DNA of 38,069 nt from DATJBF01 sp035515475 (GTDB lineage Bacteria > Verrucomicrobiota > Verrucomicrobiia > Palsa-1439), in contig DATJBF010000094.1 in NCBI GenBank assembly GCA_035515475.1, positions 1 through 38,069 of the forward strand, written 5' to 3'. Below the pieces are notes generated by a model that worked only from the letters and a program-made list of their open reading frames with translations, was not told the DNA's origin and made no database searches. This document shows positions 1 through 8,043 of this stretch, piece by piece. Within the stretch, counting starts at the first letter, position 1; the number at the start of each line of letters is the position of its first letter. A program made the translations under genes and the position numbers.

Positions 1-26
1 TCGGTGGTGGTTGTGTAATACTTCAT
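1..26 (-). CDS. 5' end of a gene running off the left edge, possibly an IS110-type transposase
   Basis: On the minus strand an ATG (26-24) follows a strong Shine-Dalgarno sequence, the complement of CTCCTCCT at 32-39, with a 5-nt spacer. Eight codons remain before the edge and read MKYYTTTT. From memory, IS110-family transposases in PVC bacteria often start this way, followed by a DEDD-domain 'NCGIDLH' segment, but eight residues cannot establish the family. The ribosome-binding site makes a real start likely; the product name is a guess. Transcription would diverge from the gene at 273. Confidence 0.35.
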
Positions 27-272
27 CGGAGCTCCTCCTCTCATGGTGCTGATGACACCGGTTGATGTTTGTGTTCTTGAGGGCGGGGAGCTCTTCTTCT
101 ATGCTCCCCGTCGAACCCGCCCAGTGTACTCTGGGCTACGAGGGCTTAGATGAGTATCAAAGCGGTCGAGCGAACCGCCACCCGCTGACGCGGCTGGCGG
201 TCGCTCACCTTGAATCGTTCGGCAATGAAAGCTGGGGTTGCCTCAGGTGGTCATAGTTGGTAGATTTGCTCC
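27..272. other. structured intergenic region with three consecutive hairpins
   Basis: Three inverted repeats follow one another. First, CGGGGAGC (84-91) pairs with GCTCCCCG (103-110). Second, GCCCAG (119-124) pairs with CTGGGC (131-136). Third, GAGCGAACCGCCA (168-180) pairs with TGGCGGTCGCTC (195-206) with one bulged base, with an inner CCGC (182-185)/GCGG (190-193) stem. No protein-like reading frame was found here. If the minus-strand gene at the left edge is an IS110-type transposase, this would be its non-coding end, where IS110 elements encode a bridge RNA. Otherwise it may be a small RNA or terminator cluster. The hairpins are directly visible; the role is inference. Confidence 0.4.
238..266 (+). 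promoter_or_regulatory. putative sigma70-type promoter of the 74-aa gene
   Basis: TTGCCT (238-243) and TAGATT (261-266) are separated by 17 nt, and the ATG at 273 follows after 6 nt. There is no Shine-Dalgarno sequence, so transcription from this site would give a leaderless mRNA. The paralogous gene at 22156 has the same layout (TTGACA, 17 nt, TAGGTT, 7 nt, ATG), which strengthens the call. Confidence 0.4.
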
Positions 273-497
273 ATGACGAGTGATATCCGCCAGAGACTAT
301 TGGCTCAGCCGTTCCAGCCGTTTGTGGTGCATACGGCAGACGGTCGCGAGTATCGCGTCCCGACGCCTGACCATGCTCACGTTTCCCCGCAGGGTGGCCG
401 GGTAAGCATCTGGATGGATGACGATACCGAGTACATCCTGCCAGCCTTGCTGATCAGTGGCCTGAAGATCCAAGCCAACGGACGTCGTAAAAAGTAG
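273..497 (+). CDS. small conserved protein of unknown function, 74 aa (paralogue of 22156-22380)
   Basis: No function is recognised. The protein is soluble, has no signal peptide or membrane helix, and ends in a basic tail (GRRKK). A second 74-aa gene at 22156-22380 encodes a clear relative with a shared plan: F-x2-F near residue 15, then TADGREY/TSDGHEY, a central hydrophobic stretch, a DD pair near residue 50 and an aliphatic end segment. Similar short proteins with a 'DGREY.V..P.HA' core are, from memory, common and multi-copy in PVC genomes. The ATG follows a promoter-like sequence directly and has no Shine-Dalgarno sequence. The paralogy and identical length argue that this is a real gene. 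Confidence 0.75.
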   Translation: MTSDIRQRLLAQPFQPFVVHTADGREYRVPTPDHAHVSPQGGRVSIWMDDDTEYILPALLISGLKIQANGRRKK

Positions 498-573
498 GTG
501 AGGGCCGAACCATTCGCTGGAGGCAACGCGGCTCCGCCGCGCGCCTCAGCTTGGACGTAGGCTAGAAGCCCCT

Positions 574-1776
574 ATGAGAATATTGCCAGTAATTCTCCTG
601 ATCGCGTTGATTGCCGCAGCGAGCTTTACGGCAAAAGGAACAGAAACTCCACGGCTCACAGTCGTAGGGTGCCAATTGCGAGACCCAGCAGGCAACGCGG
701 TTCAGTTGCACGGCTGGCACCAACCGGCGGAACCGTGGCAGTGTGGCCAGGGCAAATTCTGGAGGCATGGAGATTATCAGGGCGAATTGCGATATCTGGA
801 AGAAATTGTGGATACCTTTACGACGCACACGCCACTGTATGGATATTCCCACGGCTGGTATTTCAATCAAGTCCGGCTCGGTTTGGACGGGGCGGACCTC
901 CAGCCGGTAACCACCACCAATGTCAACTTGGAGGGATTACAGAAATGGACCGATAACGTCCTGGTCCCTTTCACCGACTATTGTAGCCAACATGGTGTCT
1001 ATGTGATTCTGCTGCCCCTGGGTTGTCCGGAAAAATCCACTACGCCGGAATTGCAGGCAAAAATGATTCAGGTCTGGAACTATTTTTCGTCGCATCCGGC
1101 ATTGAAGAGTAAGGCCAACCTGCAATTTGAGTTGTGCAATGAACCGGTGATGGCACAGGCCCCGAATGGCAGGTGGGGCATGGATGGACAGAAATACAGC
1201 GATGCGCTGGTGAGGTGGTTGCAACCCGTGGTGGATGTGATTCGGAGCAACGGGGCGGACAACATCATCTGGATTCCCGGCCTTGCCTGGCAGAGTAATT
1301 ACAAAGGCTTTGCCAAAACGACGGTGCGCGGCACCAACATCGGTTATGCGGTTCACATTTATCCGGCCTATGGCGGCATCGGAAACAGTCCGAAGGCGCT
1401 TCGGAAATTTTGGAACGCCCAGTATAAACCCATCGCGGACAAAGCTCCGGTCAACATTACCGAAGTCTGGTGGCGGCGCTGGTATGACGCGGACGTGAAG
1501 TTTGATCCGAATAGTTATGGCAAGTTGTTCGACGGGGTGACTGGCAATGACAAACGGGGATTCGGCATGGCATTGAAGAGCGTCACGGAGCAACAAGGCA
1601 ATGTGAGTTGGTGTTTCCACATGACATCAAATCTCCTCGGCGAAGGTCCTCAAGCCGATTCGGCCGATCCCCAAGGCGTTTTGAACAATGCGGAGCCCGA
1701 ACGCGACAGCGCCGCCGTGGCGGCTTTCAAATGGTCCTACGAGTGGCGGGACACGGGCCCGCGCGGCGCTCGGTGA
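574..1776 (+). CDS. secreted GH5-like glycoside hydrolase (cellulase family)
   Basis: Predicted extracellular or periplasmic retaining beta-glycosidase of 400 aa. Residues 1-22 form a signal peptide with a long hydrophobic core. The rest fits the GH5 (beta/alpha)8 fold: the acid/base glutamate lies in FELCNEP (E190), the strand-6 motif HIYPA has H261, and the nucleophile glutamate lies in ITEVWW (E297). These are the landmarks of clan GH-A; the exact subfamily and substrate (beta-glucan, mannan or other) cannot be told. The length suits a single catalytic domain with no carbohydrate-binding module. The gene stands alone; the methyltransferase downstream has no obvious link. Confidence 0.88.
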   Translation: MRILPVILLIALIAAASFTAKGTETPRLTVVGCQLRDPAGNAVQLHGWHQPAEPWQCGQGKFWRHGDYQGELRYLEEIVDTFTTHTPLYGYSHGWYFNQVRLGLDGADLQPVTTTNVNLEGLQKWTDNVLVPFTDYCSQHGVYVILLPLGCPEKSTTPELQAKMIQVWNYFSSHPALKSKANLQFELCNEPVMAQAPNGRWGMDGQKYSDALVRWLQPVVDVIRSNGADNIIWIPGLAWQSNYKGFAKTTVRGTNIGYAVHIYPAYGGIGNSPKALRKFWNAQYKPIADKAPVNITEVWWRRWYDADVKFDPNSYGKLFDGVTGNDKRGFGMALKSVTEQQGNVSWCFHMTSNLLGEGPQADSADPQGVLNNAEPERDSAAVAAFKWSYEWRDTGPRGAR

Positions 1777-1842
1777 GCAGCGTTTAGTGCGATTGATATT
1801 GGCTGCTACTGCTTTGATGTAGTCTAAGAGCGTTGCGGCGAA

Positions 1843-1880
1843 CGACGGCGGGCTGTCGTCGCGGCTCGTGGCCGCCGTCG
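1843..1880. repeat. hairpin after the GH5 gene
   Basis: A 9-bp perfect inverted repeat, CGACGGCGG (1843-1851) and CCGCCGTCG (1872-1880), encloses a 20-nt loop. It lies between the GH5 gene and the methyltransferase. No T-run follows, so it is not a classical intrinsic terminator, but it could stall or protect RNA. Confidence 0.35.
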
Positions 1881-1925
1881 CTGAGCTTGGGTCGATAGAC
1901 GGCCAGAACACGATCGGGAACAACC

Positions 1926-2699
1926 ATGGACATATCCAAACTGAAGGCAGGCGACAACCATTACATGGCGTATGTTGGGCCTCCGACCCAATACGACTTC
2001 ATGGGCGCAACCCAGTTTCGGTTGCTCTGCACGTTGGGTCTTCGAGCAAATCATTTCCTGTTGGATGTCGGCTGCGGATCGCTTCGTGCCGGCCGGCTAT
2101 TCATCTGCTACTTGGATGAGGGGAAGTATTTCGGAATAGAACCGAACAAATGGTTGATCGAGGAGGCCATTGCCAATCAAGTTGGGAATGAGCTCATCCG
2201 CTTAAAGAAGCCCACATTTGATTACAATTCTGGTTTCGAGACCGGTGTGTTTTCCACGCCGTTTGATTTCATTGTTGCTCAGTCGGTTTTCTCCCACGCG
2301 GGCCGCGATCTTATCAGGATCGCCCTGCGACATTTCAAAACATCATTGAAACCCGCCGGACTTACCGTCGCAACTTTTGTTGAAGGAGACACTGACTTTG
2401 AGGGTGACGGATGGGTGTATCCAGACTGTGTGCGCTATCGCCCCTCGACAATCAGGCGGTTTGCAGAAGAAGCCGGTTTGTTTACGATTCGCATTCCATG
2501 GTATCACCCGCGACAAACGTGGTACCTTTTGGCCAATGAAAGAGGCCGACTCCCAGATAACGCAATGATGGGCCATTTGTCCGGAGCAGTCTTGTTCGAT
2601 CCCGAGTTTCATGAAAGCTGGAAGCCGAAAGGTTTCAGGAATGTTTGGCGACGGCTACGGGCAACACGCGCCAAACGCGCATCAAGCTCGCACCTGTAA
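1926..2699 (+). CDS. class I SAM-dependent methyltransferase
   Basis: A 257-aa Rossmann-fold methyltransferase. Motif I is FLLDVGCGSLRAG (residues 44-56), with D47 and the glycine-rich turn that binds S-adenosylmethionine; motif II acidic residue is in YFGIEPN (about 68-74). A later FDFIVAQSVFSH segment matches motif IV/post-IV of small-molecule methyltransferases. The substrate is unknown. The C-terminal third carries a basic tail (RRLRATRAKR) and no membrane segment. The upstream GGGAAC can act as a weak ribosome-binding site. No operon partner is evident, as 500 nt of non-coding DNA follows. Confidence 0.88.
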   Translation: MDISKLKAGDNHYMAYVGPPTQYDFMGATQFRLLCTLGLRANHFLLDVGCGSLRAGRLFICYLDEGKYFGIEPNKWLIEEAIANQVGNELIRLKKPTFDYNSGFETGVFSTPFDFIVAQSVFSHAGRDLIRIALRHFKTSLKPAGLTVATFVEGDTDFEGDGWVYPDCVRYRPSTIRRFAEEAGLFTIRIPWYHPRQTWYLLANERGRLPDNAMMGHLSGAVLFDPEFHESWKPKGFRNVWRRLRATRAKRASSSHL

Positions 2700-3199
2700 A
2701 AACAAAAAGCGTTCCCTTGCGGAATTTCTCTCTCCGCCGATCTTTTCCGCAGTCGTCGGTCCGCTTGATTTCTGCGCTTGGCCGGAACGGTACCGGCTAA
2801 ACACGCATTCGGCCCCGGTCGGGTCGACCGCAGTCCCGCGCGCGCAACCGTGATGGCCGTCAACTCCGACCGCGTCGGCTCGTCGCGAGTGCTCCGCTGC
2901 CTTCTCAAATCAAGAAGAGGGGACTCCGGAGGCAGGCTCAGGTCTTACAAGTCATAAATGCGCTTCGATCAAGGGAAGTTTTGGGGCGTAAGCCATCGGC
3001 GTTCAGTGATGGACCTACGACAGGGATCCCTCTCCAGCCGGCCCGGAATCAGAATGGCAAACAGGATCACGGCGGTTCCTCGGCATTGATTTTCCCATTT
3101 GAGTACGTGTCGTCCGGGCGTAAACTGGGACGATGACGGCGGGTGAAAGCGGTGGAGAATGAAATGTCGAATGGTTAGATTTGGCCCCTCATTCCGCTT
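2700..3199. other. 500-nt intergenic region
   Basis: No credible gene was found; open frames on both strands lack protein-like composition. Small inverted repeats are present, such as CGGTCG (2816-2821)/CGACCG (2825-2830), and an interrupted CTTCT/AGAAG pair near 2905. A weak promoter-like pair, TGGAGA (3153-3158) and TAGATT (3176-3181) with 17-nt spacing, precedes the TPR gene by 18 nt. The -10 hexamer equals that of the 74-aa gene at 273. Confidence 0.4.
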
Positions 3200-5257
3200 A
3201 TGAAAGGAGAAAGGTTCTTCCCGCTGGTGGTGGTTGCCGCTGGCCTGCTGGCGTATCACAACAGCTTCACGGGCACGTTCATGGACGACGACTTCCGGTC
3301 GATCCTCCAGAATCCGTCGATCCGGCATCTCTGGCCGATCTGGCAACCGTTGTCGCCGCCCCATCGGGATTGGCTGACGGTGGAAGGCCGGCCGCTGATC
3401 AATCTGTCTTTGGCGATCAGCTATGCGCTCAGCGGCCACAACGTGTGGGGCTACCACGTCCTGAACCTGACCGTTCATGTTCTCGCGGGTCTGGTGCTGC
3501 TGGGTATCGTGCGCCGAACGCTGCTCCAACCGGCCCTGCGTGAACGCTTCGGTGCTGCGGCCGATGAATTGGCCCTGGCTACCGCGGTCCTTTGGACTGT
3601 TCATCCGCTGCAGACCGAGTCGGTGACCTACATGATTCAACGCGCCGAATCGATCATGGGATTGTTTTATCTGCTCACCCTGTACAGCTTTATCCGCGGA
3701 GTCGAGCCGCCACCCGTGGGAAATGGGAAATGGTTCATGGGAAATGGCTCATGGGAGCTGCGAAGCCGGCTGTGGTACGGCCTGTCGGTAACGGCCTGCG
3801 CGTTGGGCATGGCCAGTAAAGAGGCGATGGTTTCGGCTCCATTGATGGTGCTGCTTTACGATCGGGCGTTTCTGTCTGCCTCGTTTCCAGAAGCGTGGCG
3901 GCGACGCTGGCCGATGTATCTTGCGTTGGCCAGTACTTGGATCGTACTGGGCTTTGTCCTGGTTTCGGCGGGGATTTTCGCCCACGAATCGGCACGTGCA
4001 CGGCAGTTTGCCTGGACCTGGTGGGAGTACTTGGCGACGGAGCCGGGGGTGATCCTCTATTACCTGCGGCTCTGCCTGTGGCCGTCCCCATTGTGTATGA
4101 ATCACCCATGGCCGATCGCGAAGACGTGGGGGAGCATTCTGCCGCCGGCGGTTGCGGTGGCCATTCTGTTGGCGGCGTCGGTTTGGGCCTGGGGAAGGAA
4201 GCCCGCGTGGGGATTTGTGGGCGCCTGGTTTTTCCTGATCCTGGCCCCAACTTCGAGCGTTCTTCCGCTTCCCGACCTGATTTACGAACACCGCATGTAC
4301 TTGTCTTTGGCCGCAGCAATCAGTGCCGTGGTGGTGGGATTGTACTCGCTGGTGGGCCGACGGAGTCTGGCCGTGTTCGCGGTGGCGGCGGTCGCGTTGG
4401 GATTTCTCACGTGGCGGCGCAATCAAGACTACCGGAGCGAAGTTGTCATTCGAGTAGACGCCGCGACCAAGTTTCCAGATTCCCCGCTGGCACATTACAA
4501 GTTGGCGGTCGCATTGCAGCGGGCAGGCAGCATCCAAGGGGCGATCGCACAGTATGAGCGAGCGTTGGCGATCGATCCTGACGATGCCGAGGGGCACTAC
4601 AACTTGGGAGTCATCTTGCAAGGACAGGGCAAGCTGCCGGAGGCGATTGGGCAGTACGAGCAGGCCCTGCGACTCAAGCCCGCTTACGCCGAGGCGCACA
4701 ACAGCTTGGGGGCCACCTTGGGGCAATTGAACCGTGCGCCGGAGGCGATCAAGCACCTCGAGCAGGCACTCCGTCTCAACCCCGGTTACGCCGAGGCGCA
4801 TTACAATCTCGGGAATGCCCTCTTACAGATGGGCAAGGTTGATGAGGCAATTGGGCACTACAACGAAGCGCTCCGGCTCAAGCCCGATTATGCCGAGGCG
4901 CACAACAATCTGGGAGGCGCCCTGGTGAAACAGGGCCGATTGACGGAGGCCGTCGCGCAGTTTCAGGAGGCGCTGCGGCTCGAACCCGATTATGCTGAGG
5001 CGCACAACAGCTTGGGGGCCACTTGGGGGGAGTTGGGCAGAGTACCGGAGGCGATCCAACAGTTCGAGCGGGCGCTGCGAATCGCCCCGGATATGGCCGT
5101 GGCACACTGCAATCTTGGGGTCGCCTTGGAGCGAGTCGGCCGGGTGCAGGAAGCCCGGCGGCATTATGAACAAGCGGTGCGTCTCAAGCCGGATTACGCC
5201 GGCGCGCGGGAAGCGCTCGCGCGACTGCGAAACGTTGACCAGGTGGATCGGCCATGA
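3200..5257 (+). CDS. TMTC-like membrane protein with C-terminal TPR repeats, copy 1
   Basis: A 685-aa protein in two parts. Residues 1 to about 410 are a multi-span membrane domain that starts directly with a hydrophobic helix. It carries an acidic MDDDF loop (about 28-32), the conserved WLTVEGRPLINLS and HVLNL segments, and HPLQTESV. This pattern resembles the TMTC/GT-C-type glycosyltransferase-like family (DUF1736 region). After the linker at about 410-435 come seven complete 34-residue tetratricopeptide repeats and one partial repeat, ending near residue 685. A likely role is membrane glycosylation or assembly with TPR-mediated partner binding; this is inferred from the family. A GNGKWFMGNGSW insert (about 174-185) is encoded by GGGAAATGG-type repeats. 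A close paralogue lies inverted at 20020-21906. Confidence 0.9.
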   Translation: MKGERFFPLVVVAAGLLAYHNSFTGTFMDDDFRSILQNPSIRHLWPIWQPLSPPHRDWLTVEGRPLINLSLAISYALSGHNVWGYHVLNLTVHVLAGLVLLGIVRRTLLQPALRERFGAAADELALATAVLWTVHPLQTESVTYMIQRAESIMGLFYLLTLYSFIRGVEPPPVGNGKWFMGNGSWELRSRLWYGLSVTACALGMASKEAMVSAPLMVLLYDRAFLSASFPEAWRRRWPMYLALASTWIVLGFVLVSAGIFAHESARARQFAWTWWEYLATEPGVILYYLRLCLWPSPLCMNHPWPIAKTWGSILPPAVAVAILLAASVWAWGRKPAWGFVGAWFFLILAPTSSVLPLPDLIYEHRMYLSLAAAISAVVVGLYSLVGRRSLAVFAVAAVALGFLTWRRNQDYRSEVVIRVDAATKFPDSPLAHYKLAVALQRAGSIQGAIAQYERALAIDPDDAEGHYNLGVILQGQGKLPEAIGQYEQALRLKPAYAEAHNSLGATLGQLNRAPEAIKHLEQALRLNPGYAEAHYNLGNALLQMGKVDEAIGHYNEALRLKPDYAEAHNNLGGALVKQGRLTEAVAQFQEALRLEPDYAEAHNSLGATWGELGRVPEAIQQFERALRIAPDMAVAHCNLGVALERVGRVQEARRHYEQAVRLKPDYAGAREALARLRNVDQVDRP
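3716..3755 (+). repeat. GGGAAATGG-type tandem repeat inside the TPR gene
   Basis: Short imperfect repeats of TGGGAAATGG and TTCATGGGAAATGG lie in frame in a loop of the membrane domain and encode a Gly/Asn/Trp-rich segment. The same run occurs at the equivalent place in the second copy (21351-21389), so the insertion came before the duplication or was shared by gene conversion. Confidence 0.7.
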
Positions 5258-5393
5258 AACGGCCGATGCTTGCGCGACGGTGGGACCCACACTCACGGCC
5301 AGTTCGCACCATGGGTTCCGGGGAGACCGCGGGGCGCCTACGAATCATGAGTACGTGGAACGTGACGACGGATTTATTCTAGAACGACACGTG

Positions 5394-6134
5394 ATGAAAC
5401 CGGCCGACTTTGTTTGGAAGGACGAAAAACTGGTACGACGATATTTGGAAGGGGTCCGGGGTGCCATCCCGCTGGCCCGCGAGCAGTTGCTGGTCATGTT
5501 GCAATTGCTCGACACGCGGGGGCGACCGATCCGCCGGTTTCTCGATCTCGGCTGCGGCGATGGGATACTCGGGCGAACGATTCTCTCGGCCCACCCGCGC
5601 GCGCGCGGCGTGTTTGTGGATTTCTCGCCGGCCATGCTGGCGGCGTGTCGACAGCGGTTGCGACGCTCCGGGCCGCAGACCGCGGTGCTGGAATTGGACT
5701 ACGGAAGCCCCGGTTGGCAGAAAGCGGTGCGGCGGTACGGTCCGTTTGACGCGGTCGTGTCGGGATTCTCGATTCATCACCAGTCCGACGCGCGGAAACG
5801 GGGACTTTACCGGGAAATCTTCCAGCTGCTGGGGCCGGGCGGTTGGTTCATCAATCTGGAGCACGTGGCACCGGCCGGGCCGGTTACGCACGCGTTGTTC
5901 GAGCAGAGCATGATCGAGAACATCTGGCAGATGCACCAACGGCAAGGCCGGTCCATCAGCCGGGCCACGGTGCGTCGGCATTTCGTCCGCCGCAAAGACC
6001 GGTACGCCAACATCCTCGCGCCCGTCGAGAAGCAATGCGCCTGGCTGCGGCGGATTGGGTTTGCCGACGTGGACTGCTACCTGAAAGTGCACGAGTTGGC
6101 GCTGTTTGGAGGACGCCGCTCGGGCGCGGACTGA
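5394..6134 (+). CDS. class I SAM-dependent methyltransferase
   Basis: A 246-aa protein. Motif I is RFLDLGCGDGILG (residues 48-60), with D51 and the GCGDG loop. It is followed by VFVDFS, typical of motif II, and FDAVVSGFSIHH, which is motif IV with the 'IHH' seen in ubiE/Cmo-like methyltransferases. LLGPGGWFINLEHV is the motif VI/post-motif strand. The ATG at 5394 was chosen because the N-terminus then matches family length; the reading frame stays open further upstream but is not protein-like there. It lies 58 nt upstream of folP on the same strand and could be co-transcribed. The substrate is unknown. Confidence 0.86.
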   Translation: MKPADFVWKDEKLVRRYLEGVRGAIPLAREQLLVMLQLLDTRGRPIRRFLDLGCGDGILGRTILSAHPRARGVFVDFSPAMLAACRQRLRRSGPQTAVLELDYGSPGWQKAVRRYGPFDAVVSGFSIHHQSDARKRGLYREIFQLLGPGGWFINLEHVAPAGPVTHALFEQSMIENIWQMHQRQGRSISRATVRRHFVRRKDRYANILAPVEKQCAWLRRIGFADVDCYLKVHELALFGGRRSGAD

Positions 6135-6192
6135 GCGAACAGCGGGGCGGCGAACGGACAAGGTTTGTCTCTTCCGCGGGTTGGCGTAGACT

Positions 6193-7092
6193 GTGAACGT
6201 GACGCACGTGTTTGAATGGGAGACCACGCGCCCGTTGATTATGGGCGTGTTGAATGTGACGCCGGATTCGTTTTCGGACGGCGGGAAGTTCCGTAGTGTC
6301 GAACAGGCCGTGGAGCACGCCGAGGAAATGGCGCGGGCGGGCGCCGACATCATCGACATCGGCGGTGAAAGCACGCGGCCCGGTGCGTCGCCGGTCAGCG
6401 TGGACGAAGAGCTGCGGCGGGTCATGCCGGTCGTGGAGCGGCTGACGGCAACCCCTCACCTGTCCTTCGGACATCCTCTCCCCGCACAGCGGGGCGAGGG
6501 CAAGCGGATCTTGATTTCCATCGACACAGCAAAGGCCGTCGTCGCCGAACGGGCGCTGGAAGCCGGGGTGCGGGTCGTGAACGACATCAGCGCGTTGCGG
6601 TTTGACCCGCGCCTGGTCGATGTGGTGCGCGACGCGGGCGCGGGTCTGGTGTTGATGCACATGCGGGGTACGCCGCAAACCATGCAACAAGCGCCGCAGT
6701 ATCAGGATGTGGTTGCGGAAGTACGGGCTTTCTTGGCCGAGCGCGTCGCGTACGCCGAGGCGCGAGGCTTGACGAAATCCCAGATTGCCGTTGACCCCGG
6801 CATCGGCTTTGGGAAGACTGTGGAGCACAATCTGGAATTGCTGGCGCGATTGGAGGAATTGACGGCGCTGGGCTGTCCGGTGTTGGTCGGTCCCTCGCGC
6901 AAGTCGTTTATCGGGAAATTGCTCGCTCCGCCCGGGGCAGACCGGGCGCGGGAGACAGACGGCCGGCTTTGGGGAACGGTCGCGACCGTCGTGTGGGCCG
7001 TGACCCACGGCGCGCGCATCGTGCGGGTGCACGACGTCGCCGAGACGGCCGATGCGGTACGGGTGGTGGAGGCAATCAGGCACGCACGGTAG
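6193..7092 (+). CDS. folP: dihydropteroate synthase
   Basis: Condenses 4-aminobenzoate with dihydropterin pyrophosphate in folate synthesis. Signature 1 is IMGVLNVTPDSFSDGG (16-31) and signature 2 is DIGGESTRPGA (55-65). SIDTAKAVVAERAL, VVNDISAL, DPGIGFGKT, VGPSRKSFIG and the final RVHDV complete the TIM-barrel set. An additional stretch of about 20 residues (about 86-105) between VVERL and ISIDT is encoded by a REP-like element, so the protein (299 aa) is longer than usual. Three in-frame GTG codons (6193, 6199, 6205) are possible starts. TAGACT at 6187-6192 looks like a -10 box, which would favour a leaderless start at 6199 or 6205. It heads the operon with cdaA, cdaR and glmM, 6 nt before cdaA. 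Confidence 0.95.
   Translation: MNVTHVFEWETTRPLIMGVLNVTPDSFSDGGKFRSVEQAVEHAEEMARAGADIIDIGGESTRPGASPVSVDEELRRVMPVVERLTATPHLSFGHPLPAQRGEGKRILISIDTAKAVVAERALEAGVRVVNDISALRFDPRLVDVVRDAGAGLVLMHMRGTPQTMQQAPQYQDVVAEVRAFLAERVAYAEARGLTKSQIAVDPGIGFGKTVEHNLELLARLEELTALGCPVLVGPSRKSFIGKLLAPPGADRARETDGRLWGTVATVVWAVTHGARIVRVHDVAETADAVRVVEAIRHAR
6451..6500 (+). repeat. REP-like palindromic element inside folP
   Basis: The stretch starts ACCCCTCACC and ends with a hairpin, CCTCTCCCCGC (6475-6485) and GCGGGGCGAGG (6489-6499), with one mismatch and a 3-nt loop. A second copy with the same start and stem is intergenic at 16947-16987. Repeats of this CCCTCACC...CTCTCCCCGC type are widespread dispersed elements in GC-rich bacteria. 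Here it lies in frame in the folP coding sequence. Confidence 0.75.
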
Positions 7093-7098
7093 TCAGCC

Positions 7099-8043
7099 AT
7101 GGAGTTCATTTTGGAAATCGTCGCGATGTATTGGAAGCCGGTCTTCGAGATCGCGCTGTTGGCGGCGTTCTTCTATTACATGCTTCTGCTGTTTCGCGGG
7201 ACGCGAGGCGCCGCAGTCCTCACCGGTTTCGTCATTGTGTTCCTCGGCATTGTGGGAGTCACCCAAGTCTTCGAACTCGACGTCATCAACTGGATTCTCA
7301 GCCGCGTCCTGGCCTTTCTGGCCATCGCGGTGCTCGTGATCTTCCAGCCCGAATTGCGCCGCGCCCTGGCGGAGGTCGGCAGTCGCCAATTCTTTACCAG
7401 TCCCAAGCAACGCGGGGAGATGATCGACGTGCTGGTCGAAACGGCGCGCTCGCTGTCGCAGAAGCGGTGCGGCGGGTTGATGGCGGTCGAGCGCGAGATC
7501 GGGTTTCGCGGCGTGGCCGAGACGGGCGTGCCGATCGGTGCCAAGGCCACGCCCGAATTGCTGACGACGATTTTCTTTCCGAACACGCCGCTGCACGATG
7601 GCGGCGTAGTCCTGCGCGGAGACCAAATCGTGTCGGCCGCGTGCGTGTTTCCGCTGACGCAGCGGCAGGGACTCAGCGCCAGCATCGGGATGCGCCATCG
7701 TGCGGCGATGGGGTTGACGGAAGATACCGACGCCGTGGTGGTCGCGGTCAGCGAGGAGACGGGTGAGATTTCCGTCGCCCATCGCGGGCATTTGGTGAAG
7801 GGGCTTGATCCCGACGGACTGCGGGCTTTTCTGGCGACCACGCTGACGTCCGTGACGGCTCGCGGCAACTGGCTGGTTGACCTGGCCCGGCGCGTTCTGG
7901 GCAGCATGGTTCTTCGCGAGGCTCCGAGCGAGGGGGAACCCGAACTGGGCGCCACGGGCGAGACGTTTGACGAGCCGGCCGTGCGCGAGCCGTCCGAAAA
8001 ACAGCCCGAGGAGCCCGAACGACGCGGGGAGGCACGGCATTGA
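7099..8043 (+). CDS. cdaA: diadenylate cyclase CdaA (DAC domain)
   Basis: Makes cyclic di-AMP from two ATP. Three membrane helices fill residues 14-82, followed by a short linker and the DisA_N/DAC domain. The two catalytic motifs are visible: NTPLHDGGVVL (162-172; classical form DGA, here DGG) and GMRHRAAMG (197-205, RHR). The C-terminal 60 residues are Glu/Pro/Arg-rich and look disordered. The protein (314 aa) is slightly longer than Firmicute CdaA because of this tail. Order and spacing (6 nt after folP, stop/start overlap with cdaR) indicate one transcript. In the classic system CdaR modulates CdaA and GlmM inhibits it, so the neighbours are functional partners. Confidence 0.95.
   Translation: MEFILEIVAMYWKPVFEIALLAAFFYYMLLLFRGTRGAAVLTGFVIVFLGIVGVTQVFELDVINWILSRVLAFLAIAVLVIFQPELRRALAEVGSRQFFTSPKQRGEMIDVLVETARSLSQKRCGGLMAVEREIGFRGVAETGVPIGAKATPELLTTIFFPNTPLHDGGVVLRGDQIVSAACVFPLTQRQGLSASIGMRHRAAMGLTEDTDAVVVAVSEETGEISVAHRGHLVKGLDPDGLRAFLATTLTSVTARGNWLVDLARRVLGSMVLREAPSEGEPELGATGETFDEPAVREPSEKQPEEPERRGEARH

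Noticed and set aside
62..256. 64-codon frame before the 74-aa gene
   Set aside because: It runs through the three hairpins, has no ribosome site and no family resemblance.
2900..2940. Interrupted stem CTTCT/AGAAG with ACTCCGGAG, considered as a terminator
   Set aside because: The stem is short and there is no T-run; the upstream gene ends 200 nt earlier.
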